From Methylobacterium sp. J-088 (GTDB lineage: Bacteria > Pseudomonadota > Alphaproteobacteria > Rhizobiales > Beijerinckiaceae), in contig NZ_JAKSYH010000194.1 of NCBI RefSeq assembly GCF_022829295.1, forward strand, positions 23,979 to 87,978: a DNA stretch of 64,000 nucleotides, read 5' to 3'. Every line of letters begins with the position of its first letter. Within the stretch, counting starts at the first letter, position 1. Below are positions 7,715 through 16,061 of the stretch, piece by piece. Position numbers and translations under genes: made by a program. Below the pieces are notes generated by a model. The model ran no database searches and was not told where the DNA came from. It saw only the letters and a list, made by a program, of their open reading frames with translations.

Positions 7715-9106
7715 ATGCAGCTTTGGCGTCTGACGGCGACCGACCTGTCGGCTTTGATTCGGACCGGTCAGGTCTCGGCCCGAGAGGTCGCGCAGGCGGC
7801 CCTGGACCGGCTCGACACCGTCAACCGCCGGATCAACGCCGTGGTCGAGCATCGCCCGGAGGAAGTGCTGGCGCAGGCGGATGCGATCGACGCCGCCCGC
7901 GGCCGCGGCGAGGCCCTTGGGCCGCTGGCGGGCGTGCCCGTGACCGTGAAGGTGAACGCCGACCAGCGCGGCTTCGCGACCACCAACGGGCTACGGCTCC
8001 AACGCGATCTCATGGCCGGGGACGACAATCCCGTGGTCGCCAATCTCCGCAGGGCCGGCGCGGTGCTGCTCGGGCGGACGAACACGCCAGCCTTCTCGCT
8101 GCGCTGGTTCACCACCAACCAGCTCCACGGCGACACCAAGAACCCGCGCGATCCGGCTCTGACGCCGGGCGGCTCGTCGGGCGGGGCCGGCGCCGCGGTG
8201 GCGGCCGGGATCGGGGCGATCGCCCACGGCACCGACATCGCCGGCTCGGTGCGCTACCCGGCCTATGCCTGCGGGGTGCACGGCCTGCGCCCGAGCCTCG
8301 GCCGCATCCCGGCCTGGAACCCGTCTTCCCCCGAGCGCGGGATCGGACCGCAGCTCATGGCCGTATCGGGGCCGCTGGCCCGCAGCATCGCGGATGTGCG
8401 CCTCGGCCTGGAAGCCATGGCGGCGCCCGATCCGCGCGATCCCTGGTGGGTGCCGGCGCCGCTCGTGGGCCCGGAAGTCCCGCGCCGGGTCGCCCTGTGC
8501 GTGCGGCCGGGCGGTCTCGCCACCGTGCCGGAGGTCGAGAACGCCCTGCGGGATTCGGCCCGCCGACTGTCGGAAGCCGGCTGGACGGTCACCGAGATCG
8601 CCGACACGCCGCCGATCCGTGAGGCGAGCGAGCTGCAGCTGCAGCTCTGGCTGGGCGACGGCTACGCGGCTGTCCGTGAAGCGGCCGAGCGCGAGGGTGA
8701 CCCGGCGGCGATCGGCCTCCTAGCGAGCTTCCGGGCGCGGGCCGAGGCGATGCCACCGGACGCGATCGCCCGGGCGCTGACGCGTCGCCTCACGCTCGTC
8801 CGGGACTGGTCGCTGTTCCTGGCCGAGAACCCGGTGCTGCTCGTGCCGGTCTCGGCCGAGCTGCCGTTCCCGGACGGGCTCGACCGGACGGAGGCCGGCG
8901 TCGCCCGGGCCTTCGAGGCGAACCTCCTTCAGGTCGGGCTGGCGCCGCTCGGGATCCCGGCGCTGACGGTGACCACCGGCCTCGTCGGGCGCACGCCCGT
9001 GGGCGTGCAGCTCGTGGCCGCCCGCTACCGGGAGGACCTGTGCCTCGCGGCCGGTGCCGCGATCGAGGCGGCCGGGGTACCGGAGATGCCGGTCGATCCG
9101 GCCTGA
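7715..9106 (+). CDS. Amidase signature-family hydrolase
   Basis: A 463-residue amidase of the Ser-cisSer-Lys type, starting at 7715 behind GAGAGGAA. The catalytic Lys is K79 (VTVKVNAD), the cis-Ser S155 lies in PGGSSGGAGA, and the nucleophile is S178 in DIAGSVRYPA, so the triad is complete. The family hydrolyses amide bonds in small amides, acyl-amino acids or cyclic compounds. The substrate is unknown. It lies next to the convergent peptidase locus and resembles the second amidase at 17686-19077, suggesting related substrates. Confidence 0.9.
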   Translation: MQLWRLTATDLSALIRTGQVSAREVAQAALDRLDTVNRRINAVVEHRPEEVLAQADAIDAARGRGEALGPLAGVPVTVKVNADQRGFATTNGLRLQRDLMAGDDNPVVANLRRAGAVLLGRTNTPAFSLRWFTTNQLHGDTKNPRDPALTPGGSSGGAGAAVAAGIGAIAHGTDIAGSVRYPAYACGVHGLRPSLGRIPAWNPSSPERGIGPQLMAVSGPLARSIADVRLGLEAMAAPDPRDPWWVPAPLVGPEVPRRVALCVRPGGLATVPEVENALRDSARRLSEAGWTVTEIADTPPIREASELQLQLWLGDGYAAVREAAEREGDPAAIGLLASFRARAEAMPPDAIARALTRRLTLVRDWSLFLAENPVLLVPVSAELPFPDGLDRTEAGVARAFEANLLQVGLAPLGIPALTVTTGLVGRTPVGVQLVAARYREDLCLAAGAAIEAAGVPEMPVDPA

Positions 9107-9120
9107 GACCCCTTCGACCT

Positions 9121-9232
9121 GGGTTTCCAAAGGGCTGAGCCCTTTGGCGGGTTCTCAGGGCAGAACCCTGAGATGGTCTCCAGGGCTCTGCCCTGGACCC
9201 GCGCAAGGTCTCGACCTTTCGAAACCACGACT
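9121..9232. repeat. Dispersed triple-hairpin intergenic repeat, copy 1
   Basis: About 112 bp containing three small inverted repeats: CCAAAGGG/CCCTTTGG, CAGGGC/GCCCTG and AAGGTC/GACCTT. The same arrangement, with very similar sequence, recurs at 50218-50330. Both copies lie between convergent genes (here amidase and M20 peptidase), touching the 3' end of the minus-strand gene, so they may act as bidirectional terminators as well as being a repeat family. Confidence 0.8.
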
Positions 9233-10365
9233 CACGCAGCCCCGAGGCTCGCCAGCAGCGCCGCGAACAGCCGTGCCCGCTGCGGCAGCGTCTCGATCAG
9301 CACGTGCTCCTCCAAGGTGTGATAGCCCTGACCGAGGGGACCGAGCCCGTCCAGCGTCGGAATGCCGTTGGCGCCCGTGAAATTGCCGTCCGAGCCGCCG
9401 CCGGCGCTGCGGTGGGGCAGAGAATGGCCGAGCGTCTCGCTCAAGCCCCGCGCCGTCTCGTAGAGGGCCATGCAGCCGGCATCGGGCTCCCAGACCGGCC
9501 GGGTCACGCCGCGGGTCACGGTGAAGCGGACGCCGTCCTCTTCCCCCGCCAGAGCCAGCATCCGCGTGACGCCGTGGTCGAGATCGGCCTGTCGCTTGGC
9601 CATGCTGAGCGCTTGGCCGCGGCAGAGCGTCGGCACGCAATTGACCCATTGCCCGCCCGAGACGATGCCGGTGGAGAAGGTGCAATCGGCATCCGACAGG
9701 GCATCGATCGCGAGGATCTTGCGCGCCATGGCGCGGATCGCCGAGCGCCCCTCGTGGGGCGAGGCACCCGCATGACTTGGGCGGCCGGTCGCCTCCAGGT
9801 CGAACCGCGCGATGGCGTAGCGGCCCGTGACCACGCCATTCTCCGGCTGGCCGGGCTCGGGCACCAGCACGAAGGCGTGGCGGGCGGCCTCGGCCTCGAT
9901 CAGGTCGCGGGTCGAGGGGCTGCCGATCTCCTCGTCGCCGGTGAACAGCACGGTGATCGGCAGCGGCGTCTCGATCCCGGCCGCCGCGAGCGCACGGATC
10001 GCCGCCAGCGCGATCACGTTGCCGCCCTTCATGTCCAGGATGCCCGGTCCGTAGGCGCGATCACCCGCGATCCGCCAGGGCAGGGCGCCGAGCGTCCCCA
10101 CCGGGTGGACAGTGTCGAGATGACCGAGGATCAGGATCCCCGGTTCGTCCCGGCGCGGATGCGCGAAGCGCGCGCGGACGCAATCGCTCAGGCCCATCCG
10201 CCCCGGGATCGTCTCGACCCGCGCGCCCAGGAGGGCGAGGTCCCGGGCGGCCACACCCATCATCCGGTTGACCGCGGCCGCGTCATAGGTCGGGCTCTCG
10301 CATTCGACCCAGGGGCGCAACGTCGCGAGGATCTCACCCGCGTCGAGGTGCAGGTCCGGGATCAT
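9232..10365 (-). CDS. M20-family metallopeptidase (glutamate carboxypeptidase-like)
   Basis: A 377-residue M20 zinc peptidase. Metal ligands appear in order: H82 (GHLDTVHP), D111 (GPGILDMKGG) and the E145/E146 pair (GDEEIGSP). The dimerisation-domain motif GRPSHAG and the final AGGGSDGNF and LEEHVL segments also match the carboxypeptidase G2-like branch. The family cleaves C-terminal Glu or similar residues from peptides or N-acyl amino acids. The ATG at 10365 overlaps the stop of the M81 gene (ATGA), so it is the last gene of a coupled four-gene minus-strand operon. Confidence 0.9.
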   Translation of the reverse strand: MIPDLHLDAGEILATLRPWVECESPTYDAAAVNRMMGVAARDLALLGARVETIPGRMGLSDCVRARFAHPRRDEPGILILGHLDTVHPVGTLGALPWRIAGDRAYGPGILDMKGGNVIALAAIRALAAAGIETPLPITVLFTGDEEIGSPSTRDLIEAEAARHAFVLVPEPGQPENGVVTGRYAIARFDLEATGRPSHAGASPHEGRSAIRAMARKILAIDALSDADCTFSTGIVSGGQWVNCVPTLCRGQALSMAKRQADLDHGVTRMLALAGEEDGVRFTVTRGVTRPVWEPDAGCMALYETARGLSETLGHSLPHRSAGGGSDGNFTGANGIPTLDGLGPLGQGYHTLEEHVLIETLPQRARLFAALLASLGAA

Positions 10366-11834
10366 CGGGCGGCCTCCGCGGCGAAGGGGTCGGCGACTCG
10401 GGGCCAGTAGCGGCCCGAGCGCTTCGTGTAGGGGATCGCGCCGTAATCCGGCGGGACCGCCCCGGGCGCCGCCACGTAGCGAACCGCGCTCGCGATGGGC
10501 GCGAAGGCGGCATAGAAATGCTGCATCGACTTCACCACGACGATCCGCTTGTCGTCGAGGCTGAGCCCGAGCCCCGTGAAGGCGTCCGGCGCGAAGGCCT
10601 GCTGGCGCTTGTGGGTCAGCACCACGTGGAGCCTGTCGGCCTCGACCCAGGCGGCGGGGCCGAGATGGGCCCGGCCGCCACTCAGCCCGGTCTGGCTGTG
10701 GTCCTCGGAGAGGCCGCGCACGGTGACGCGCAGGTCCACGGGATCGCCCGAGGTCACGCCGCACTTGCCGCCGATCCGGAGCGTGAAGCGCGCCCCGAGC
10801 CCGGCCTCGTGACAGATCCCGACCGCGCCGGGATCCCAGATCAGGCCGAGGGCCACGTCCCGCACCCCGCGCTCGGCCAAGCGCGCAAGGATCGCGGTGT
10901 TGTCCGAGGGCGCGCCCGCGCCGGCATTGTCGGCGAAATCGGCGAGCACCGTCGGGCGCGGGTCGTCGGAAGCCAGCGCCGCATCGATGGCCGCATCGAT
11001 CGTGTCGCAGCGGCTCGCCGCCTCCTGGCGCATCGCCCAGACGGCGGCGGCGAGTTCGTTGGCCAGCGCCTGCGCCTTGCCGGGATCGCCGTCGGCGACC
11101 ACGAGTATCTTTGCGCCGACATCGGCCACGTCGCCCCACGGGAAGCCGTGCCCGAAGGACACCGACAGGATGCCGTCCCGCCCCTCGAGCGTTTCCATCC
11201 GGCGCACGAAGCCCGCGACCGGCTCGCGGCTGGTGCGCCACATGTTGATGATCCGGCAATCGGCATAGGCCATCACCGGCCGGATCTCTTTTGCGACCGA
11301 CCGCATCACGAGCGGATAGAGATCGCGGGCGCGGTCGACGATATCGGTGTGGGGGTATTCCTTGTAGATCACGATGAGGTCGGCGCTCTGCCGCATCGTC
11401 TCGGTCAGGTGGCAGTGCAGGTCGAGCTCGACGCCGATCACCGCGTCCGGCCCCACGATGGCGCGGACACGCTCCAGGGTGTCGCCCTCGCAATCGTCAT
11501 AACCCTCGGCCACCATGGCGCCGTGCATGAACAGCAGCACCGCATCGACCGGCAGCGCGGCCTTGAGGTCGTCCAGCAGGGCGTCGCGCAGCTCCTCATA
11601 GACGGCCCGGAGCGTGATCCCGCCGGGCTGCGCGAAGGTCGAGAGGCTCTCGACGACCGTATGGCCGTCGGCCTCGGCCAGTTCGCGCCACGCCTTGAGG
11701 CCGATATTGCTGAGACTCGGCGGGTTCCGGGTGCCGTCCCGGCGGGCATAGTCGGCGTGGAAGGCCGCGCGGCCCGTCGGCAGCGGCGCGAAGGTGTTGG
11801 TCTCGGTGGCGAGGCCCGCGATGAAGATCTTCAA
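10362..11834 (-). CDS. M81-family metallopeptidase (MlrC/microcystinase C-like)
   Basis: A 490-residue protein of the M81/MlrC family. It opens with MKIFIAGLATETNTFAP, typical of the family, followed by FMHGAMVAEGYDDCEGD, GVELDLHCHLT and YKEYPHTD, which carry likely metal ligands, and the C-terminal MlrC domain with DFADNAGAGAPSDNT. MlrC acts last on linear microcystin fragments, but most members sit with amidases and peptide transporters and their substrates are unknown. It lies 31 bp after the acylase gene and overlaps the M20 gene by four bases. Confidence 0.9.
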   Translation of the reverse strand: MKIFIAGLATETNTFAPLPTGRAAFHADYARRDGTRNPPSLSNIGLKAWRELAEADGHTVVESLSTFAQPGGITLRAVYEELRDALLDDLKAALPVDAVLLFMHGAMVAEGYDDCEGDTLERVRAIVGPDAVIGVELDLHCHLTETMRQSADLIVIYKEYPHTDIVDRARDLYPLVMRSVAKEIRPVMAYADCRIINMWRTSREPVAGFVRRMETLEGRDGILSVSFGHGFPWGDVADVGAKILVVADGDPGKAQALANELAAAVWAMRQEAASRCDTIDAAIDAALASDDPRPTVLADFADNAGAGAPSDNTAILARLAERGVRDVALGLIWDPGAVGICHEAGLGARFTLRIGGKCGVTSGDPVDLRVTVRGLSEDHSQTGLSGGRAHLGPAAWVEADRLHVVLTHKRQQAFAPDAFTGLGLSLDDKRIVVVKSMQHFYAAFAPIASAVRYVAAPGAVPPDYGAIPYTKRSGRYWPRVADPFAAEAAR

Positions 11835-11865
11835 GGTTCCGTCCCACTCCGTCCCGGCCGCCCGG

Positions 11866-14313
11866 TCAGGGGGGGCTCAAGGTGATGATCGTCTCGGTGG
11901 CGGCGTCGACAGCCTCGCGGCTGTAGAGCATCGGCACATGGTCCTGGCGGCCCCAGATCGGGGCCAGGTCGGCGTAATGCGGGCTGCCCGGGTCCCCGGA
12001 CTGGCCCGGCACGTTGATGAAGACCGATCGGTCCCAGTCGCCCACGTCCACGATCATGCGGAACGAGGCGCCGTGGGTGAGCCGGAACGTGTCGGTCCGG
12101 TACTCCGCGTGCATGACCGATGCCGCGGACCCGCCGACCGGCAGCGGGCCGACATCCCAGGCTTGATCGGGCCTCAGGCCGGTGAGGGGATGGGCGAACA
12201 GGGTGTGGTGCAGACGGCCCCAGGACCAGCCGATGCGGGGCTCGCGAAGCGCGATCGTCTCCGCATCACTCCCTCCCCCCGCAGAGGGGGGAGGGAGAGG
12301 GCCTTCTACCTCCGGCGTGAGCCTTCCCATCGGGTCCGACCCCATCCGCTCCAGGCAGTCCCGGAACGCGGCCCCGAGGGCGTTCGCCAGCAGCTTCTCG
12401 CGTGTCACGACGTCGAGACCACCGTCCAGCCGCTCGATCAGGCTTTGCGTGTCACCGGGCGGCAGCAGGCGCCGGGTGCCGGCATCGGGCACCAGCGTCT
12501 CGAGCAGGGCCGGCCGCAGATGGTGGACCCAGCACACCTCGATGAGGGCGGCCGCCGCGGAATCCGGATCCAGACGGCCCTCGAACGACGCCAGCAGCGC
12601 CTGGGCCGAGGCGATATCGGGGTCGGAGGCGGGCGACATGGCCCGGACCAGATCCGCAAGCCGGCGGGAGGGCTCGGAAAACGTGTCGCCCTGAAGCGCG
12701 CGCGAATCCTCCAGGCTGTGCCGGGTCTGGCCGCCGAGTACCGCCCGGATACGCCGGGCGCGCCAGGGCTCGGCCCACTCGAACCCGACCTTGTGCGCCT
12801 CCGCGGGAAAATCCGGCGGCAGGTTCATCGCGTTGGCGGTGGCCAGCCAGCCCGCCTCCGGGTCGAGACTGCGGGGCAGGGTGCCGGGATCGTGGAACCC
12901 GGCCCAGTCGTAGCGGCCGTCGCCCGGCGCCGGCAGCAGCCCGTCATGGGCCGGCCGCACCGGCGCCTTGCCGGCCATGAACCACGCGATCCGCCCCGTG
13001 GCGTCGGCGTAGAGCTGGTTCACGGACGGCGCCGACCAGTGGCGCAGGGCTTCGCCGAAGGCTTCCGGGGTGGTGGCGCCGAGATAGGCGAGGCTGCCGA
13101 GATAGGCGGCAGCACCCGGCTCGGACCAGACGGTCCGCAGCGCGAAGGCGCGGCCCGCGGCATCGCGGATCACCGGGCCGTGCCGAGTGTAGCCGAGCAA
13201 TACGGTCTCGTCCGGCCCACCGCGCACCGGGATTGTCTCCACGACGCGCTCGATCGGCTCCCAACCCTCGCCGTAGCGGTAGCGATCCGGATCGGCCGGG
13301 TCGGTCTCGCACACGAACAGATCCTCCTGATCCATCGGCGCGATGGTCAGGCTGAAGGCCGCGTGGCCGTTATGGCCGATCGAGATGCCCGGCAGCGCCG
13401 GCTCGCCGGCCCCGATCACGTCGAGCCCCGGCGCTGTCAGATGGACCGCGTAGCGCAGGGACGGCTGCAGGTAGACCCGGTGCGGGTCGCTCGCCAGGAT
13501 CGGACGGCCGGTCTCGGTGCGGGCGGCCCCCACCACCCAGTTGTTCGAGCCTTCCGCCGGCTCCTTCGGGGCGGCGCGGGGTCCCCGCGTGACGGCGCCG
13601 TGCGCGTCGACCTTGCTCCAGGTCCAGGCCTCGTCGCGGGGTGCCGCCAGGCGTTCGGGCGAGACGCCCACCGTCGCAGTGGCGAGGCGAAAATCGTCGA
13701 GGAGATCGTCCGGCCAGTCGGCGGCATCGAGCCGGTCCTGCACAACCGGGTCGTGCGGCGGGCTGATCCGCTTGCGCAGGTCGTCCGCGGCGAGCCCGGC
13801 CGCCCGGGATTCGGCGCGGGCCAGAACGCGGGCGCGGGCGACCTCCGAGAGCACGTTGCGCACCAGACCGTGGCTGCGGATCCGCACCACATCCTCCGGC
13901 TGCCAGCGGGCCGGGCGCGTGTCGGTGAGGGCGAATTCCGGCGGCAGCAGTTCGGGCCGCGCCTCGGTGAGCGCCACGTAGGCGTTGAGCCCGTCCACGA
14001 AGGCCGTGACGATGGCGTGCGTGTCCTGCGGCCCGTACGCAGCCCATTCGGCCGCCATATCGCCCCGGAACAGGAACAGCCGGGCGGCGCGGTCCTGCGC
14101 GAGGTATCCGGGTCCGAAATTCGCCGCCAGCAGGCCGAGGCCGCGCTTGCGCCAGAGGTCGAGCTGCCAGAGCCGATCCCGCGCCGCGTTGAAGCCCTGC
14201 GCCCGGAAGGCGTCGCGCGTCGAGCCGGCCCGGATATGCGCCAGCCCCCAGCGGTCGACCCGGATCTCGACCGGGCCGTCGAGCCCGGGGAGGGGGTACG
14301 CGGCCCCGCTCAC
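11866..14313 (-). CDS. Penicillin acylase-family (Ntn) amidohydrolase
   Basis: An 815-residue precursor starting at GTG 14313. The likely autoproteolysis site and N-terminal nucleophile is G255-S256 in EGSNNWVVG, followed by TGRPILASDPH and SIGHNGHAAFSLT, all typical of the family. That would give an alpha chain of about 255 and a beta chain of about 560 residues. No signal peptide is seen, so it may be cytoplasmic, unlike many penicillin and acyl-homoserine-lactone acylases. The substrate is unknown. Its start overlaps the TPP-enzyme stop (GTGA). A proline/glycine-rich insert of about 30 residues near residues 670-700 coincides with a palindromic DNA element. Confidence 0.9.
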   Translation of the reverse strand: MSGAAYPLPGLDGPVEIRVDRWGLAHIRAGSTRDAFRAQGFNAARDRLWQLDLWRKRGLGLLAANFGPGYLAQDRAARLFLFRGDMAAEWAAYGPQDTHAIVTAFVDGLNAYVALTEARPELLPPEFALTDTRPARWQPEDVVRIRSHGLVRNVLSEVARARVLARAESRAAGLAADDLRKRISPPHDPVVQDRLDAADWPDDLLDDFRLATATVGVSPERLAAPRDEAWTWSKVDAHGAVTRGPRAAPKEPAEGSNNWVVGAARTETGRPILASDPHRVYLQPSLRYAVHLTAPGLDVIGAGEPALPGISIGHNGHAAFSLTIAPMDQEDLFVCETDPADPDRYRYGEGWEPIERVVETIPVRGGPDETVLLGYTRHGPVIRDAAGRAFALRTVWSEPGAAAYLGSLAYLGATTPEAFGEALRHWSAPSVNQLYADATGRIAWFMAGKAPVRPAHDGLLPAPGDGRYDWAGFHDPGTLPRSLDPEAGWLATANAMNLPPDFPAEAHKVGFEWAEPWRARRIRAVLGGQTRHSLEDSRALQGDTFSEPSRRLADLVRAMSPASDPDIASAQALLASFEGRLDPDSAAAALIEVCWVHHLRPALLETLVPDAGTRRLLPPGDTQSLIERLDGGLDVVTREKLLANALGAAFRDCLERMGSDPMGRLTPEVEGPLPPPSAGGGSDAETIALREPRIGWSWGRLHHTLFAHPLTGLRPDQAWDVGPLPVGGSAASVMHAEYRTDTFRLTHGASFRMIVDVGDWDRSVFINVPGQSGDPGSPHYADLAPIWGRQDHVPMLYSREAVDAATETIITLSPP
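12269..12297. repeat. G/C-rich palindromic element inside the acylase gene
   Basis: Perfect 12-bp arms CTCCCTCCCCCC (12269-12280) and GGGGGGAGGGAG (12286-12297) around a 5-bp spacer. It is translated in frame as part of GPLPPPSAGGGSD in the acylase. Very similar palindromes lie at 24597-24624 and, more loosely, at 28339-28362 in intergenic DNA, so this looks like a copy of a dispersed element that landed inside a gene without breaking it. Confidence 0.75.
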
Positions 14314-15878
14314 AGGGCGACTTCGATCAGGTGCGGCCCCGCGTTGGCGAGCGCGTGCTGGAACGCCGCGATGAAGTCCGACAGGGTTTCGACGCGCCGT
14401 CCCTCCACGCCGAAGCCCCTGGCGAGGCTCACCCAATCCAAAGCCGGATCGTCGAGGCTCAGCATGCCGATCGCCTTCGGGCCGGGATTGAGCGCGCCGA
14501 CATTGGTCAGCTCCGCCCGCAGGATCGCGTAGGAGCGGTTCGACCAGACCAGCGTCACCACGTCGAGGCGTTCCCGTGCCTGAGTCCAGAGCGCCTGCAC
14601 CGTGTAGAGCCCGCTGCCATCGGCCTGGAGGTTGATCACCTTGCGGTCGGGGCAGGCGATGGCGGCGCCAGTCGCCATCGGGATTCCAAGCCCGATCGAG
14701 CCGCCGCTGAGCTGCAACCACGTGTGGGGCGCCGCGTCCCGAGTCAGGGCGAAGAAGTTGCGGCCCGTGGTGATCGACTCGTCGCAGATCACCGCGCCCT
14801 CGGGGATCAGCGCGCCAAGCACCTGCCCGATCGTGTCCTGATCGAGCGGCCCCGAGGTCGGGAGCTTCGGGCGCGGTGCGGCGGCGACCGGCTCGGCGGG
14901 CGGGGCGCCGACAGCCTCGGCCAGCCGCCCCAGGGCGTCGATCTGGTCTTCCTCGGGGGTGGCCAATGTGATGGTGGAGGAGCCGTCCGGCGCCAGCAGG
15001 CTCGGCTTGCCCGGATAGGCGAAGAAGCCCACCGGCGGGGTCGCGCCGATCAGGATGATATGGCGGAAACCCTTCAGGGCGTCGATGCCCTGGTCGATCG
15101 GGTAGGGCAGGCGCTCGATCGGCACGGTGCCGGCACCGCGATCGATCCGGGAATTCGACGTCATCGCCATCAGCTGCGCGCCGGTCTTGCGGGCGATCCG
15201 GGCGGCGATGACCCGGCCTTCGTTCCGCACCGCCCAATCGCCGAGATGCAGGAGCACCGGCTCACCGCTCTGCAGCGCGCTCACCGCGGCCGCGATCGCG
15301 GCGTCTCCGGCCTTGGCCCGCTCCGGGATCGCCGGCACCGGCGCGGGCCCGGTCCCGGGATCCCAGGCGGTATTCGCGGGCAGAATCAGGGTCGCGACCT
15401 GACCGGGCGCGGTGCGGGCGGCCGCGATGGCGGCGGCGCCGTCCGAGCCGATCTCGGCGGCGCTCATGCCGGTCCGCACCCAGGACGACATCGGCCAGGC
15501 CAGACCTTCGATGTCGGAGGTCAGCGGCGCGTTGTATTCCCGGTGGTAGGTCGCGTGCTCGCCGACGATGTTGACGACCGGGGTGCGCGCCTTCTTGGCG
15601 TTGTGGAGGTTGGCCAGCCCGTTGGCGAGGCCCGGCCCCAGGTGAAGCAGGGTCGAGGCCGGCTTGTCGGCCATGCGGGCGTAGCCGTCGGCAGCGCCGG
15701 TCGCCCCGCCCTCGAACAGGAACAGCACGCAGCGCATCCCCTCGACCCGGTCCAGGGCGGCCACGAAATGCATCTCCGAGGTGCCGGGATTGGTGAAGCA
15801 GACCTCGACCCCGCCCTCCACGAGGGTCCGGACGAGGCTCTCGGCCCCATTCATCGCAGCCGGCATCCCATCGCTCAC
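14310..15878 (-). CDS. Thiamine-pyrophosphate-dependent enzyme (acetolactate synthase large-subunit/benzoylformate decarboxylase-like)
   Basis: A 522-residue protein starting at GTG 15878 behind GGGAGAG. The N-terminal TPP-binding domain has GTSEMHFVAALD and FEGGATGAADGYAR, with the Glu that activates the cofactor. The C-terminal domain has the Mg/TPP motif, ADGSG followed by WSNRSY about 25 residues later. The middle domain is present but weak. No regulatory small subunit is nearby, so a branched-chain biosynthetic role is unlikely. A decarboxylase or lyase acting on products of the neighbouring hydrolases is an inference. It is the first gene of the coupled hydrolase operon. Confidence 0.82.
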   Translation of the reverse strand: MSDGMPAAMNGAESLVRTLVEGGVEVCFTNPGTSEMHFVAALDRVEGMRCVLFLFEGGATGAADGYARMADKPASTLLHLGPGLANGLANLHNAKKARTPVVNIVGEHATYHREYNAPLTSDIEGLAWPMSSWVRTGMSAAEIGSDGAAAIAAARTAPGQVATLILPANTAWDPGTGPAPVPAIPERAKAGDAAIAAAVSALQSGEPVLLHLGDWAVRNEGRVIAARIARKTGAQLMAMTSNSRIDRGAGTVPIERLPYPIDQGIDALKGFRHIILIGATPPVGFFAYPGKPSLLAPDGSSTITLATPEEDQIDALGRLAEAVGAPPAEPVAAAPRPKLPTSGPLDQDTIGQVLGALIPEGAVICDESITTGRNFFALTRDAAPHTWLQLSGGSIGLGIPMATGAAIACPDRKVINLQADGSGLYTVQALWTQARERLDVVTLVWSNRSYAILRAELTNVGALNPGPKAIGMLSLDDPALDWVSLARGFGVEGRRVETLSDFIAAFQHALANAGPHLIEVAL

Positions 15879-16061
15879 GGGCAGCTCTCCCTCTCGCTGG
15901 CGGCCTCGGCGGCGCCATGGATTCTGTATTATCGTGACGCCGTGGCGGTCCAGCGCAAGGGGCGGCGGGTGACATCTCCCGTTCGCCAAACGCTGGCATC
16001 ATGGCACGGTCTGGCGCGGGACTTGCCGGAGGCGAGCCGCACCTTCCACCCGTGGGGTCCG

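Noticed and set aside
14331..16061. Long plus-strand extension of the family-5 binding-protein frame
   Set aside because: It runs antisense to the TPP-enzyme gene; the signal peptide at 16062 marks the real start.
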